Assembly: GCF_000204055.1 (NCBI RefSeq)
Contig: NW_006768780.1
Coordinates: forward strand, 1,366,622-1,430,621
DNA: 64,000 nucleotides
Reading direction: 5' to 3'
Source of the DNA: Melampsora larici-populina 98AG31
Lineage: Eukaryota; Basidiomycota; Pucciniomycetes; Pucciniales; Melampsoraceae
A program made the translations under genes and the position numbers. This document shows, piece after piece, positions 11,554 through 24,020 of the stretch. Position 1 is the first letter of the stretch, and the number at the start of each line of letters is the position of its first letter. The notes under the pieces are model-generated. The model did not search any database. It worked only from the letters and a program-made list of their open reading frames with translations, and was not told the DNA's origin.

Positions 11554-13071
11554 ATGTTTACCACTCAATTCTCATCTGTCCACCGCACTCCAATCTTACC
11601 AGCGGCAGATTTCATCTCTCCCAACCCAAAACGTTCAGGTTTTATTTTCAGTTCAAGTGATTTAGAGAAATTACCAAATTATGATGCTACAACTCCCATT
11701 CTTAATTATCAACCTCAATTTCCTATATCACTACCATCACCCATCATTATCAATCAGCCTATATTAGAGCAGTTGAATTCCAATTCAGAGTTTTCAACTA
11801 CCACACCTTCAGGTCAAGATAATTTGAATGATGCTATGAAATGTAAAGTCTTGGATGGGTATGGTAAGTCATACGAGTTTAGTCAACTCATAGACAGAAA
11901 ATCACCTACAGTGGTGATTTTTATTAGAAACTTTAGGTGAGCTTGTTTCCAAACATCTCAAAATGATCATTCATCGATTCAACGTTTGCTAACTTTTTCC
12001 AATCTTTTATCTAGATGTGCATTTTGTCAATCATATATCCAAAATTTGTCAACTATTGTAAATGAACGTGAAGAGTATGGATCCATCAGATCAGCTGGCA
12101 TAAAAGTTGTTATCATTGGTCTTGGGAGCCATTCGATGATCTTGAAATACGGCGGTGAGTAATCTCTCTCTCTCAACAACAGATCAAATTCGGAGTGGAG
12201 GTATCCACAGATTTCTGATTCATGCTTTTTTGACAACAGCTCTCTTCAAGTGTCCTTACCCGATCTATACAGACGCATCCGAGTCAAATGAACTCTACGG
12301 GGCTCTTGGAATGAGCAAAAGAAGTTCAGAAAGTGGCCCTGAAAGTAACAAAGGGGATTACTTAGATGCCATGTCCAATCTCGAACTCTTTAGATACGGT
12401 GTTAAGGTGAGCAGGATTGAATTCATTGCATTCTCCCTTTTTCATCACCTTTTTGTATTCTTAACTTAAGTCTAACTTTTGTGACATTTCATCAGAACTC
12501 ATTGAGATTACCAGCATTGAAATCTTGCGGGGATTTGAAACAGCTAGGTAAATAGACGGCATCATTTGATTACCAAAATTTTATCTTGCTTTCAACTGAT
12601 ACTTGTGAATTATAAAAATATAGGAGGAGAGTTTATCTTCGAACCGGTACCTACCTTCAATTCCTCAAGGGTACCTCTCAAGCTCAACGCCTTCGAAGTG
12701 AAGGCATTAACAAATTTCAGCTTAGGACCATCGCCGCTCTATGCCGCCAAACCTCTCGTTACAAAGTCGGCGAGAGTAAACTTATCGTTCGATCGTTCTT
12801 CAAGTTTCATCTCGCCAACTGAACAAGAGTTTTTACCGATTCCGATTGTAACCGGGTTACCTGTTACGAAGAGTACGGTAGACATTCATTGCAAATTTGT
12901 TCATCGAATGAGGTAAGCGATATGATATAATTTATAATGCAAAAGAAACTTAAATACGTTGTTCTCTTGAATTTTAGCTTCACAAGGGATCATTCGTCTT
13001 TGTACGACTTATTTGGTCAAGCAGGTATCAGATTAAGTTCTAATCCGAAAAAAACTTTAGATTGGCTCTGA
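11554..13071 (+). CDS. PRXL2/AhpC-TSA-like thioredoxin-fold protein
   Basis: Thioredoxin-fold protein of the fungal AhpC/TSA-type (FAM213/PRXL2-like) family; family members are putative peroxide or disulfide oxidoreductases. Six exons join in frame to 374 aa: 11554-11936, 12015-12154, 12240-12406, 12496-12547, 12624-12912 and 12978-13071. After a 90-residue Ser/Pro-rich extension comes VVIFIRNFRCAFCQSY with the redox CxxC at residues 129-132. IKVVIIGLGS, the strand-turn PIYTDASESNELYGALGM, GGEFIFEP and the C-terminal signature HRMSFTRDHSSLYDL follow. All are characteristic of this family. No targeting signal is obvious. The precise substrate cannot be told from sequence. Confidence 0.88.
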
Positions 13072-13398
13072 GCTTTTATGTGACGTTCAATACCTTTTAA
13101 TGTTGTTTTCTTACTTCCTTGTAGTATTTAGCATGTTTACATCTTGCTCAGGTCTCATTTCGCTTCTCTAATACATGTTCATCAATCAGGCCCTTATTAG
13201 ACTTATTTTTATTTCATACTAGAATCTTGTTCCTCATTAAATTAATCCTACAAAACAATTTTTTTGTGAAACTTTTGCATCAACATTTCGTATTGGTGAT
13301 TCGAAAGAAAATTGAAATATAATCCGATCAATCAGGTTGAATTTTTGTCAATCACTTAAATTAACAAAAGGATTAAACCTGTTCCTTTGTAAAGCCAT
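13072..13398. other. Convergent 3' intergenic
   Basis: Short AT-rich spacer between two convergent genes, with no coding signal. Confidence 0.6.
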
Positions 13399-15541
13399 TC
13401 AAGAGTCAGATCCGATAGGTACAACAGTCGCAGTCCCGTTAGGAAACCTAGGTAAATTGATTCTAGACCCTTTAATCACTTTATCTAAAACCATCATACC
13501 CCAAACGATCCCACTAGTAGCAACAAAAATTGAAATGGTCACTACGATTATAAAACCAAAAGGAGCTTCTTCATAACCATGGGTTAAATTCATTCCAAAC
13601 ATACCTAACCCAAAATCATTCATGTTAAAATATTGTTGAACATTTTGTGGATGATTGAAACGTACCTCCAACTAAAGCTGCACCTCCTACTCCACAGGTG
13701 AAGATTCCTACTCTGGTTTCCATGGCTGTGAGTGTATTATGAATATGGTTGTGGTTTAAATCGATCAATTCTCCCGTGATTTTGATGTGATACTGAAAGA
13801 AAGAAAAGGCAAAAGAGTTTTGTTAGAATTAGATTGTATCGGTATAGCTTCTGAGGGGTTTCCGTGTTGAGGGTGATGGTCAATGAAAATGAATTGATTG
13901 ACTCACAATAGTTAGTTCAGCCTAGGTTGAATTCGATAGAGACAGGACAGAAATAGATTGATAAGTTCAAGAAATGATCGATGAGGGATGAGCAAAATCT
14001 GAGGCAACCAAGAGACTTTGATGCTTACTTTTTCTTTTAAATCTTCCAAAAACCGAAAACATGATTCTAATAAGATTTCTAATTCGGTAGAGGTGTAGTT
14101 TTGATGATCAACTGGATTGGATAAATGCAAGCTATGTAAAATTGACTCTATTTAAAATCAAAAGTCAGCTTCCACAAAGATGAAGGGAAACGAAAAAAAA
14201 ATGTTGATTGAATAATCGTGGTGGATGGGAAAAGAGTTAAATGCCTCTTTTTATAGACAATTTTAGCTGAACTAACCTTTTTCTAAAATCCATTTGAAAC
14301 AATTGATGATCTTTTGAATTTTTGCTAATAAATGATCGATTTGATGTGAAAGTAATAGTAAATTTTTTTGACCTTCAGCTTCTACAAATCAGCAAAAGAA
14401 CGTGACGTTATCAGAATCAGTTGATAGGCTGTAAGTGAAGTATAAATCTTACGAATTTTAGCGTTCAAAGTATCTATAAGAGTAAGAACTTCTGCATTCA
14501 TGTGAGCATACTCATTTTCTAATCCACAACAAACCGTATCCAAACAACAAGCAAGTGCTCTAAATCAAACAAAAAAGTAAAGATGAGCAAGATGGATAAA
14601 GGATACCTGATCAAACTTTTGAAACTCACCTGAATTCGTATGGTATAAGATTCTCTTTTTCATGTGAAGATTGAAATTGGTCATTGATAGAAGAAAGTTG
14701 ATAAATTAATTGACTCCGATCAAAAAAAGTGGTATTATTTTCTGCAGTGAGATTTTCTCCGAAGATTAAAATAGAATCAATCGTAATTAATGCTCTTAAA
14801 TTCAAGATATTCAACTGAAATTCAGAAAAAAGAAGCGGTCAGCGATTAAAGGAATAGTTAGTTTCACGTTTTTATCAAGGGACTCACAATGATGACAGTA
14901 CCGCTGTTTATAATCAAGGGTACATTAGCACGTGAATCAAAGTCTCTTAAATCGCTGAACTGCAGAACCGTGGGTCAAGTAGACAAATGTCAACATCAGG
15001 TGAAGTAAGATTTATCGAGATGGCTTGCTGAACGTACTTTCAGTCCATATAGTTCGCATAATTCACTTCTTGTAAGTGTTTCGACGATCCCCACTCTACC
15101 TAAAAAGATCCAAGAAAGAGTCAATAGAGCAATAAGTATATATCTATGATGTTTGAATGATCCGTGTGATCAAATTCAGTAAGATTGCCACATAGGATGT
15201 TGGAACTAACCAAATTCATCAATTTTCTTAAATCTTTCATTTTGATTTCTGCTCCAATCTTTCATCCTTAAGGATCCAAAAGCATTTCCAGTGACAGCTT
15301 TGTTAACCGCATTCTTTTTTTCTACGGAGAAATCCTGTTCTGATTCACTCAAAAACAAACAAATTTCAATTTTAAAATTGACAAAAAATGATAAAAACTT
15401 TCCCGTGTTCTGAGGATGTTTGAAAGAGGGATATATCGACGTACCACTAAAAGCAGATGGAGACCAACCAGAGCTAGTCAATTGAATATCAACTTTGTTT
15501 TCTACTACAAGGAAATTATTATTGTCTTGAATTCCTTTCAT
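13399..15541 (-). CDS. MRS2: MRS2-type magnesium channel (CorA superfamily)
   Basis: CorA-superfamily Mg2+ channel; fungal MRS2 sits in the mitochondrial inner membrane. Ten exons close in frame to 402 aa: 15541-15445, 15339-15211, 15099-15038, 14959-14888, 14814-14630, 14559-14453, 14381-14277, 14147-14029, 13792-13666 and 13604-13399. Diagnostic segments are SELCELYGLK, FSDLRDFDSR, LNILNLRALITIDSILIF, LIPYEFRALACCLD, a first membrane segment around VGIFTCGVGGAALVGG, the obligatory GMN in GMFGMN, and a second hydrophobic segment IIVVTISIFVATSGIVWGMM. Yeast Mrs2 is 470 aa, so the N-terminal targeting part may be missing from this model. A further upstream exon around 15650-15800 (basic, Phe/Ser-rich frame, no ATG of its own) is possible. 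Subfamily MRS2 rather than LPE10 is a best guess. Confidence 0.87.
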
Positions 15542-16490
15542 CGCTAATAGAAACACAATTCAAAATGAAGATTGTGAGCATGAAACACTTTAATAAGTAA
15601 AACAAACACAGAATGAAGACTTTTGTTGGGGAAACTTGCCCATGAAATGAAGAGTGTTTTTTCTTGATTTGAATTGTCAAAAAACCATCAAGAAAAAAGG
15701 AATCAAAGAGAAACGTTTTGAATAACCTGTGATTGTTGAAAAATTGATGAAAGAAAGTGGAATAATTGAAAAAAGTCTGTTTTCGTTGAAAAAGGTTCAA
15801 TCTTGCAAAAGCCCAGCTTTTCTTTATCTTAACCTTGATATGATCAGAAGAAAAAAAGTGGACGAAACAAGTGGTGTAAGATGGGAATCCTCAGATTCAA
15901 AGAAAACCCTCTATATAATTGTCTAAAGGCCAAGCGACACAAACACCTCGATGAAGAAAAAGGATTTATCAAGATGCCAAGCGGTAACTGCATACAACTG
16001 TATCGAAAGTGTCGATAAAACCAACGATTTCATGAAAGAGTTCGTTTCCAACTTGTCGTAAGATGCCAAGTGATCCGAATTCAAGTTCATGAACCAGCCT
16101 AGATAAAATTAGATAATCAAAAATTTATAACTAGTTATCCAAAGTGTGTCTTCAAGTCATCTGCCCAATTGCCGAGCAGTATATATCGGCGTTTCATCCC
16201 GCAAGGTGAACTTGAACATCGTAAGCAGCCTCTTGAGGGTTTCGCTCTGCTCAAAATTCATTCCACATCGAGTTGGCAAATGAACAGACTCAAACCAGCG
16301 TTCCGAAAAAAACTGGTTTGGCGGAGACAAACGAATAAGATAGCAACACAAAACCATGTTTCCGGCCTTGGGGCAACTTCAAGTGCCACTAGAGCCCACG
16401 GGGTACGCGTTGAACGAATGAGCACAAAAGACCTTGACGTTCATGACTCTTCATGAACTCAGGCTCAATCTTTTTTTCTGTTTGTTGTCA
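15542..16490. other. Upstream region of MRS2
   Basis: A minus-strand open frame at about 15798-15560 reads FFNYSTFFHQFFNNHRLFKT and lacks an ATG. It resembles a mitochondrial presequence and may be an additional 5' exon. The rest up to the hAT element holds no supported gene. Confidence 0.4.
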
Positions 16491-16498
16491 GTCCGCGC
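16491..16498 (+). other. hAT target-site duplication, left copy
   Basis: GTCCGCGC, repeated exactly at 19373-19380 on the other side of the element. Confidence 0.95.
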
Positions 16499-19372
16499 TA
16501 GGGGTATGACCCGGCCCCGCACTTCCAGGGCCGGCCCTGGGGCCGGGTCAAAACCGGCCTCGGCCACGAGGTGCCTCAGATGGCTAGCGGGCAGGCACGG
16601 GCAGGCCCTGGGTCGGGCCTGCCTTTAGGCCCGGGGCGGGCCAGCTGTTTGTGAGGGGGTTCGAGGACACAAATTGAGTTAATTGAGCAAAAAAACCAAG
16701 ACAAAAACAAAAAATTCTTTGTAAATAAGGACACAAATGAGCGTGAAGAAACAATAAACAAACAAAAGACCATTAAAGAATGTAGAGAAAACAATAAATA
16801 AGTTTAGAATAGAAAAAAAAGACAAGCCAAACTACGTGGAAAGAATAGTCCCCCACGACTTGAGACAAATCTTTGCTTCAAAGTTCTGATTGGTCATCTG
16901 TGATCGATAATCAGACATCACCCTTGAACCAGCTGAAAATATCCTTTCTGAAGGACCACCCGAAGCAGGAATAGCAAGCATTACCATAGCCATCCGAGCA
17001 AGGATTGGCCAGTTTGAGCGATTAGTTTTCCAGAATACTAAAATATTGGTACGTTCATCCACAAGAGGGGCAAGAAGGTACTCCCTCACTTCATCTTCAA
17101 GTTGAACACATTTGCGACGTTTGATAAAGTGGTGTGGTCTATCATTGTCATCTTCGAGCACAGGGTCTGATTCGACGATTTCGATCTCAGGATCGAGAGG
17201 GGGTTTGAATTGGCGAGCTTGCTCGGTAAAGTAATTGATGAGTTGATCTTTGTCAAATCCGAGTTCTTCTAAAGTAAAAGCAGTCACAGCATTGAGCTTT
17301 CGGCAAGGGTCGAGAATTGGGGAACATATGTAAACAGGCTTCTTCAAAGCTAATGTGGAATATCAGACGAGTTTCTTGACCATAGGACGAATTGCTGCCT
17401 TCAAGTTGGTACAATCAGATGCACCCCATGCCTATGATTGGTAAAAAGATTGGTTAGATATTGTGTAAATATCAATAAGTTGTTAAGGAAAGAAAAACTT
17501 ACTTTTTCGAGTTTTTCAATGAGCCATTGATAGTCGGGCATTGCTCGTGAGAAGGTGGGATAGTCATCGGTTTCAATTTCCTTGATCACAATCGCAAGAG
17601 GTCGGAGAAACTTGACTAAGTGGCCAACCAAAATCCATTCATCTTCAGTTAGGAGGTAAGGCTCCAAAGAATCGTTGATGTTACAATAGTACTGAAGCAC
17701 TTTCTTCAGTTCAAAAAATTGTTCAAGAGAGTAATAAGTTGAAGACCATTGAGTTGAAACCTTGTGAATGAGTCCGACCTTTCGAGGCTGTGAGGAAGTA
17801 GCAATACACTGATCGAGAGCCTGTCTGAGCTGGGTGCTTAATCGGACACGCTTATGGAAACCTCGGATTCGAGTGAGGATGGAGTGAACTTCAAGATGAG
17901 GGGTGGGTTCAATTAAGGAAAGGGTACCATCAGGAAGATTGTTATCTTGAGGAAGTTGTGGATCTAAAGCGCTAAGAGGATCAGGGGGAGTTTTGCTGTC
18001 AAAGATCGAGACTCCGGCTTTGGCGACTAGATTGATCACATGCGCAACACAGCCATGGAGGTTCTTCTCAGGATCGAAATGAGGTATGAGCTGTTTGAGT
18101 TCTCAACCCATGGTAAGATTGTTTGAAGCGTTATCAGCAGTAATGCAGTAGAGTTTATCGGTGATACTAAATTGATCTAATGTGTGCTTCATGAGAGCAG
18201 CCATGTTTTTACCAGTATGGGCTCCATCGATCTCCTTCAAAGCCAAAACAACCGATTGCATTGAAAAGTCCTCAGTCATCCAGTGTGCCGTGATTCCAAG
18301 CATTGGTACACTACTTGGTGAAGTCCAAGCATCACAAGTGATGCTGATGAAGTCCAATGAAGCAAAGAGGGAAGTGAGACGGTTGCGAGCAAGACGGAAT
18401 TGAGAGATGATACCGTCGGTGATGGCGGTTTGTTTTGACAGAAGCGGGGCAACAGCTGGGTTGATCCAGGATAAAAGCTCGCGGAAGGAAGGGGCATCAA
18501 CGAGAGAAACTGGGAGTTCTTGATTAACGATAAGCCGGATAACTACATTCGTGAGGTTTCTCCTGTTAAGAGATCCCATCTTGACAAAAAAAGAAATGTA
18601 TGAGATAAAAGAAGGAAAGTATGAGAAAAGTTGATTAAAGAGTTGAAAACAAATAAAATGACTTACACTACTAGTCTTTCCACTTGCAGAAAAGGCTGTA
18701 AGGGTTTGTTGAGAGGTGTCGATCGAAGCAACAATGCCATGAGCACGCAAGAGATGGCGGCTCATGGATTTGGTACTTCCAGTCTTATCGATGGCAATCG
18801 ATTCTTGAGACACGACAACAGGGGCCTCCAAGTCTGGAACCGTGTCAACACGACCTTTGTTGGCACGGCAGACATTTGAGGTGGTGCCGTCCCTGAACGT
18901 TACGGTTGAGAAATACTGCCACACCCAAGAGGTACGGTTGGTGGCAGTATGTTCGGATTTGACGGCACTAGCCACCGCGGAGACTGAGTCGGATGGTGCA
19001 ATAGAGTTAGAAGTCGTACTGGAGGTGGTGGACATGTTGGTGTTGGCTCGTGGATCAGTGGTGGGTTGTGGATCGGTGACCTCACGACAAAGGCTTCGTC
19101 GTGACATTTGGGTGGATGCGCGTTGGATATAAAGGGTGGGGTGTGAAAGGCCGCAAGGGTATACGGCAAAGGGGTGGAAGGTGTCTCAACAACCCTTTCA
19201 CCCTTTCGTTGGGGCAGGATTTCACGGCGGCCCCGGCCCCGGGTGGCCCTGGAACAGGGCCTTTGGCTCTATCATCAGGTTAGGGCTAGGGCCCCGGGCC
19301 GAGCCCCGTGATGAATTCAAAACCCCTCGGGCAGACTTGGCAGGGCAGGGCCAGGGCCGGGTCATACCCCTA
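16499..19372 (-). mobile_element. hAT DNA transposon with intact ends
   Basis: Length 2874 bp. The terminal inverted repeats are perfect over 19 bp: TAGGGGTATGACCCGGCCC at 16499-16517 and its complement at 19354-19372. An exact 8-bp target duplication flanks it. The subterminal 150 bp on both sides are strongly GC-rich, unlike the surrounding DNA. It carries one minus-strand hAT transposase gene, now broken by stop codons. The perfect ends and duplication indicate a fairly recent insertion, possibly mobilised in trans. Confidence 0.96.
16832..19107 (-). pseudogene. hAT transposase, two in-frame stops
   Basis: N-terminal BED-finger-like region (WVWQYFSTV ... GSTKSMSRHLLRAHG), then after an intron the RNase H-like core with the aspartates in SITCDAWTS and CITADNASNN. 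The hAT C-terminal dimerisation domain follows (WPILARMAMVMLAIPASG, then SERIFSAGSRVMSDYR). The frame is interrupted by TGA directly after NNLTMG (about 18102-18100), with homologous sequence (ELKQLIPHFD) continuing in the same frame. A second TGA lies near 17373, just before YSTLALKKPVYIC. A related transposase at 62995-64000 reads on through the first position. The protein cannot be made full length without readthrough. Confidence 0.92.
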
Positions 19373-19380
19373 GTCCGCGC
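19373..19380 (+). other. hAT target-site duplication, right copy
   Basis: GTCCGCGC, identical to 16491-16498. Confidence 0.95.
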
Positions 19381-19812
19381 ACACAAGCGGTGTCGGGTTC
19401 TATTTAGATACCCCAGCCAGTTGTCAAAAAGCTCCGCTTTCAACAAACTATGGTCTCTTCTTTCTTAACATGTTTAGATGGGAGCGTAACCGTATCAGTC
19501 TTTTTCTGAGACTAACTCGCTCTGAGACTATCCTGAGACAAACAAAAAAGTAAACCGGATGGTGGCTTTTTGTACACTGTCTGTACAGGCTGGTGGCAAC
19601 TGGTACATATGTATGAAGACTTGAACAAATTCATCATTAAGACTTCAAAGAAGCTGTTAACACTTCGATAACCTCATCAAGAATCAAGAACCTTTGTCGA
19701 GTCATCCATGTGCACCTTATATCTATACCTTCAGACTCACTCCAATCCCCCTGAACATTTCAAGGGGGTTCTATCGCTACAACCACTTACATATCAAAGT
19801 ATTGATAATGAA

Positions 19813-19976
19813 NNNNNNNNNNNNNNNNNNNNNNNNNNNNNNNNNNNNNNNNNNNNNNNNNNNNNNNNNNNNNNNNNNNNNNNNNNNNNNNNNNNNNNNN
19901 NNNNNNNNNNNNNNNNNNNNNNNNNNNNNNNNNNNNNNNNNNNNNNNNNNNNNNNNNNNNNNNNNNNNNNNNNNNN
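19813..19976. other. Assembly gap (164 Ns)
   Basis: Run of N. It removes part of the N-terminal coding region of the adjoining transposase; open frames drawn through it are meaningless. Confidence 1.
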
Positions 19977-21807
19977 TGCTAGCTGTATGTGTATTCAAGC
20001 CTCCTACTCGTTATCGGATGATTGAAAATGTACTTCCAATGTTACATGCTAAACACGAGATAGCAATCAAGGAGAAGTTAGCGAAACAGTCGAACTTGAC
20101 TATCACTTTAGATGGCTGGACTGACGTATCAAAAAACAGCATATACGCAGTTTTAGTCTTACGAGGCACTGAAGTCAAGCAATTCATTGATGTTCTCGAA
20201 TTGAATCAAAAGCGACATACCTCTGAAAACACCTTTTCCGCTTTAAATGACACTCTCAAGGCTCAGGGTCTTCGATGGGATCAGATCAGTGCTGTTGTCA
20301 CTGATTCTCCAGCAGTTATGATAAAGTTTTGTGTAAGTCAACTTGTCAAGGCTTCTTTTTTCTTCTCACTGTCTTGTAATCTGATTCGAACATTTATCTC
20401 CTTTGTCAAATGATAGAAAATCATTACTGAGGAACATCCAGCGATCATCACCTTACCTTGCTGTCTTCATGTCATCAACTTAGTTACTAAAGACATTCTG
20501 TCGCATCCAAGCATGAGAGAGGTTGTCTCCAACAACAAAGAACTAGTCAATTTTTTTACCAAAGCTCATTATTGGATTCAATGGTTAGAGAGTTGGCGAG
20601 TTACTGAGAAAGTCGGACACGGAATCAAAACGTTCTCCGAGACTCGATGGTTCTCTTTTGCCAAGGTCTGTCTGTCTGTTCAATCACACGAACTCGGTTT
20701 TCGAAAATGTGTCGAGACTTCGATCGATCGATCAACCGATGCGCCTTCAATCAAGAAGAGTATCAGGGACATTGTTTTCAATCGTCTTCACTTTGCTTCG
20801 AATGATGTCTTAGTCCGAGTACTCCAGCCAGTTGTTGATACGATTGCAAAATTAGAACGCGCGAATACTACCGTTGGTGAAGTTTGGAGCGAGGTGATTG
20901 TGTTGTACATGAAGCTCAAAGATATGAAAGTTGAATCTCAATATTCAACTTTCAAGTCTCACAGTATTCAAATAATCAACAAGTGATGCAAAGTCTTTGA
21001 CAAACCGGCCTACATCCTTGGATTTTTCCTGACACCTCAGTTTCGTCAAATCGCTGCGTCTCAAAAATACGATATCAATTACTTCACGCGAGCTATTGTC
21101 AAAATCGCAAAAGTTTGGAAGTTCAAACAGATTGAATGTAAAAACCTGATCACACAAGTCTTACAATACTACAACTCCGAGGGTCCATTTCGTATACCTC
21201 CAGATGGCAAGTTGTGATTTCTCATTATCATATCGGATGTGATAATGTAACTAATCTTGATTATTGTTTAGGTTCATCTGCCATGAATTACTGGTTGAAG
21301 GTACCAGCTAATCCACAGACTCAAGAGCTCAAGTCGTTCACCATCAAGCTCTTAGAAATTGTACCCCACGCTGCGGGTGTTGAAAGCCTCTTTTCGCGGA
21401 TGGGTTCTCAAAAGACTAAGTCGCGCGCTCGAATGGATGTCTCAACATTAAAGATGATGTCTCAAATCGAGATGGATCTCGAATCCGAGCAATCGAATCG
21501 TGTGGCCAAATCGATCAAAAATAACGATCAAACTGCTGCTGCTGATGATTCACAAGATCTAGATCCTCAATTTGAAGATCTTGATCAAGTTCAAGAGTTT
21601 GAAAATGGAATTCATGGTGAAGATGAGGTGGATCAGGGAGAAGAACAAGAGGATATTACTGAGAGTGGTTTTATAGACACTCTCTTTGATTTAACATTAT
21701 TCAATATTAGAGTTGAAGCAGAACAAGCTGTTACTATTGTTTTAGATGAGGGATCTGACAATGAAGACTGGGATGAGGAGAATCTTTTCGATGGTTTACT
21801 TCAATGA
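19977..21807 (+). pseudogene. hAT transposase relic, different family
   Basis: Starts in the gap. Core motifs are TITLDGWTDVSKNSIYAVL and AVVTDSPAVM (the two aspartates of the RNase H-like fold) and LPCCLHVINLVTKDI. A second segment has GIKTFSETRWFSFAKV, followed by the C-terminal dimerisation domain AMNYWLKVPANPQTQEL ... PHAAGVESLFSRMGSQK. An unusually acidic tail ends the protein. An intron lies near 20333-20416. An in-frame TGA at about 20984-20986, with clear homology continuing (CKVFDKPAYILGFFL), breaks the protein. Another interruption near 21217 could be a weak-donor intron (GTTGTG...TTTAG). Inactive unless read through. Confidence 0.85.
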
Positions 21808-21919
21808 ATGTTCATGAGGTGTACAGCAGAACTGTTATGAAATACAAAAAAGTCCTTTCTGATGTTGTTGAGCGGGTTTTTTTGCCTTTTTTTGATTTTT
21901 GGGGGGATTTTGACACCTC

Positions 21920-22060
21920 AGAGGCACGCCTCTGCGCCCCCACTATAGGCGTGCCTTTGGAACAGTCAAAATCCGCGCCTGGGCCTGCCCAAAATTCAAA
22001 ACCCGCGCCCACCACGTGATTGTGGGCACATGCCCGGGCACGTGCCCGGCTTTCTACTTT
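21920..22060. repeat. GC-rich subterminal sequence with inverted repeats
   Basis: AGGCACGCCT and AGGCGTGCCT form an inverted pair around 21923-21957. Further C/G-rich words such as GCCCGGGCACGTGCCCGGC follow up to 22051. It resembles the right end of the adjoining hAT relic. Confidence 0.55.
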
Positions 22061-22292
22061 GTATCCCCTAATAGAACAAGGATATCCACTACTTGTATTC
22101 CTTCTTCTCCACCAATTTCTACTCTTCTCTTCGAGCAGGTTTGCTTCTACCTTGCTCTCATCGGTCATTAAGACTTTATGTCTTATCAGTTACTAACTAG
22201 TATCATTCCTCAGCCTTATAACCTTTGTTTGATTTCATTATCGTCTTCGGAATCCATCTTCGTCCCACAGTTATTCACAAACAAACAGTGAA

Positions 22293-24020
22293 ATGGACGC
22301 CGATCATAATCTCAGATCACAGAAGTCTAGCATTGCAAAGGAAGCTTATTGTAGCCCGGAGTTCATATACAGACTTCATAAAGTTGCAAAGTGTATCCCC
22401 CAGTTAAAAAACACTGGCGAAAACTTCAGTACATGGGAAAACCACCTGAAGGTTATGATAAGAAATCTCACTGGGTCATCCGACTACTTGCTACACGAGT
22501 TACACAAGCACGATCCAAAACTAAACCAAGCAGTCTTCAACTTGATATTCTGGTCAATCGACGAAGAACTCCAACAGGGCTTCAACATCGAGGGGTCTGC
22601 TGGAGATGCCTTTCAATTCTTGGCAGGCCGATTCCAATCCAATTCTTGCATCATCAATCGTGCCAATTTTCCGGAAGAAATATTGGACAACATCGTGAGC
22701 ATGGTTTACCACCAGTCTTCTGAAGAGTTTCACTCTATCGAGGAAAGGAAATCAGAGCGGGTCCGCCACTACCCAAAGAAAGGTATGGAATTTGAAGTAT
22801 ACCTGGGTCACGATGGTCCTCCAGTTCTTAATAGCTTTCAAAACCTTGCTGTGGTCAACCGAAAGTTTCACCGGCTTTGTCTTCCTAAGTTATGGCAGGT
22901 AGGACCGTTTTTTGCAAGAAATCCAGCTTTGATCAAGATCCAAAGAAGTAAGCTGATTCAAGTTTGTCAAATCTATCAGCACATCACATTCCCCAGCTCG
23001 GTACCTGCTCCCATGCCACTTTGGACGGGTGATCTACTCTTGAAATATGCAAACTTCGTAAAGTCGGCCCGATTTTTGTTGAGAAACTCAGATGGCCATC
23101 AGGATAGTCATCTGTTTTCGGAATTCGAAAGGAGTCTTTCTGATAATACCTCATCGATTGATGGTCACGGCTTCGGATACGCAATTGGAGTGTTGAACAT
23201 CGTGAAGATATTCAAACTCTGCCCTTCTCTAGAGGCGGTAGAAGTGATCCTCCCTTCGGATCGAAAGGACTTTGAGTGGATTCCTGGACCTGATCTTGCA
23301 GTTCGCTTGCGGAGCTCATTTCAGCTTCTGTCACGACTTCAATATTTAAATTTACGTGACCACAGTTTGAGACCTCTTTCAGGCGACTTTGTAATTGATG
23401 TCATCAAAGAATTGCCATCTCTTGCTTCATTGGAACTCCACAGTTTGAAATTTCTCCCAAAAGAATCTGTCGAAGAATCCTTGGGTTGGAACCTAGCCCA
23501 GCTTTAGAAGCTTCACATACTTTATCTTGAGGACATCAATTGCCAGGATCAAACGTGGACCGCAAATTCTTGGCTTGAACAATTCTCAGTTCTTGGACTC
23601 GAATGCTGTGAGGAAATCACAATTGACATGGCCAACAAATTCCTCAACGGTAGAGCCCGCTTTCTTTCTAAACTTCACATTGAACTTCACCACCTCGCAA
23701 AAAGCCCAGATATGGAGATACGCTTTGATCTTCCGGCTCTCAAAACCCTCCGTGTACTTAATGATCGGAGAAGCTCCGATCTACTTGCAAGCTTTGAAAA
23801 CTGTAAAAGTATAGAAGTCATTGAACATTGGGGTCATATGTATAATGATCAATGGAACTTCTTGAAACATCTCCTATCTCGACGTACTTGGCCTAAGCTT
23901 TTGGTTTTGGATATTCAATACTCAAATTATGACGAGAAACTTGCTGATTGGCCAGACGTAGAGGAATTGGAAGAAACATGCAAACTGTTCAACATCACAT
24001 TATTAATTTCAAAGTATTAA
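22293..24020 (+). pseudogene. Gag-like / F-box / LRR-type chimera with one in-frame stop
   Basis: One long frame of 576 codons from ATG 22293 to TAA 24020, interrupted only by TAG at 23505-23507 (AQL, stop, KLHILYLED). Residues about 35-115 resemble the gag (UBN2/copia-type) of LTR retroelements: GENFSTWENHLKVMIRNL, a NLIFWSIDEELQ helix and GDAFQFLAGRFQ. From about residue 130 it reads like a fungal F-box protein (FPEEILDNIVSMVYHQ, then LAVVNRKFHRLCLPKLW). A degenerate leucine-rich region follows (LQYLNLRDHSL, LPSLASLELHSLKFLP, LPALKTLRVLND). F-box proteins recruit substrates to SCF ubiquitin ligases. The stop removes the last 30%. It may be a pseudogene, a truncated allele, or an error in the assembly. 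Confidence 0.7.

Larger units (their letters stand above)
19690..22060 (+). mobile_element. Second hAT-type element, gapped relic
   Basis: A plus-strand hAT transposase followed by GC-rich sequence (about 21920-22055) of the kind seen at hAT ends here. The left end and N-terminus fall in or near an assembly gap (Ns), so terminal repeats and target duplication could not be matched; the limits are approximate. Confidence 0.6.

Noticed and set aside
19694..20025. Open frames crossing the N run
   Set aside because: Their middle is unknown sequence; only the part after 19977 is used.
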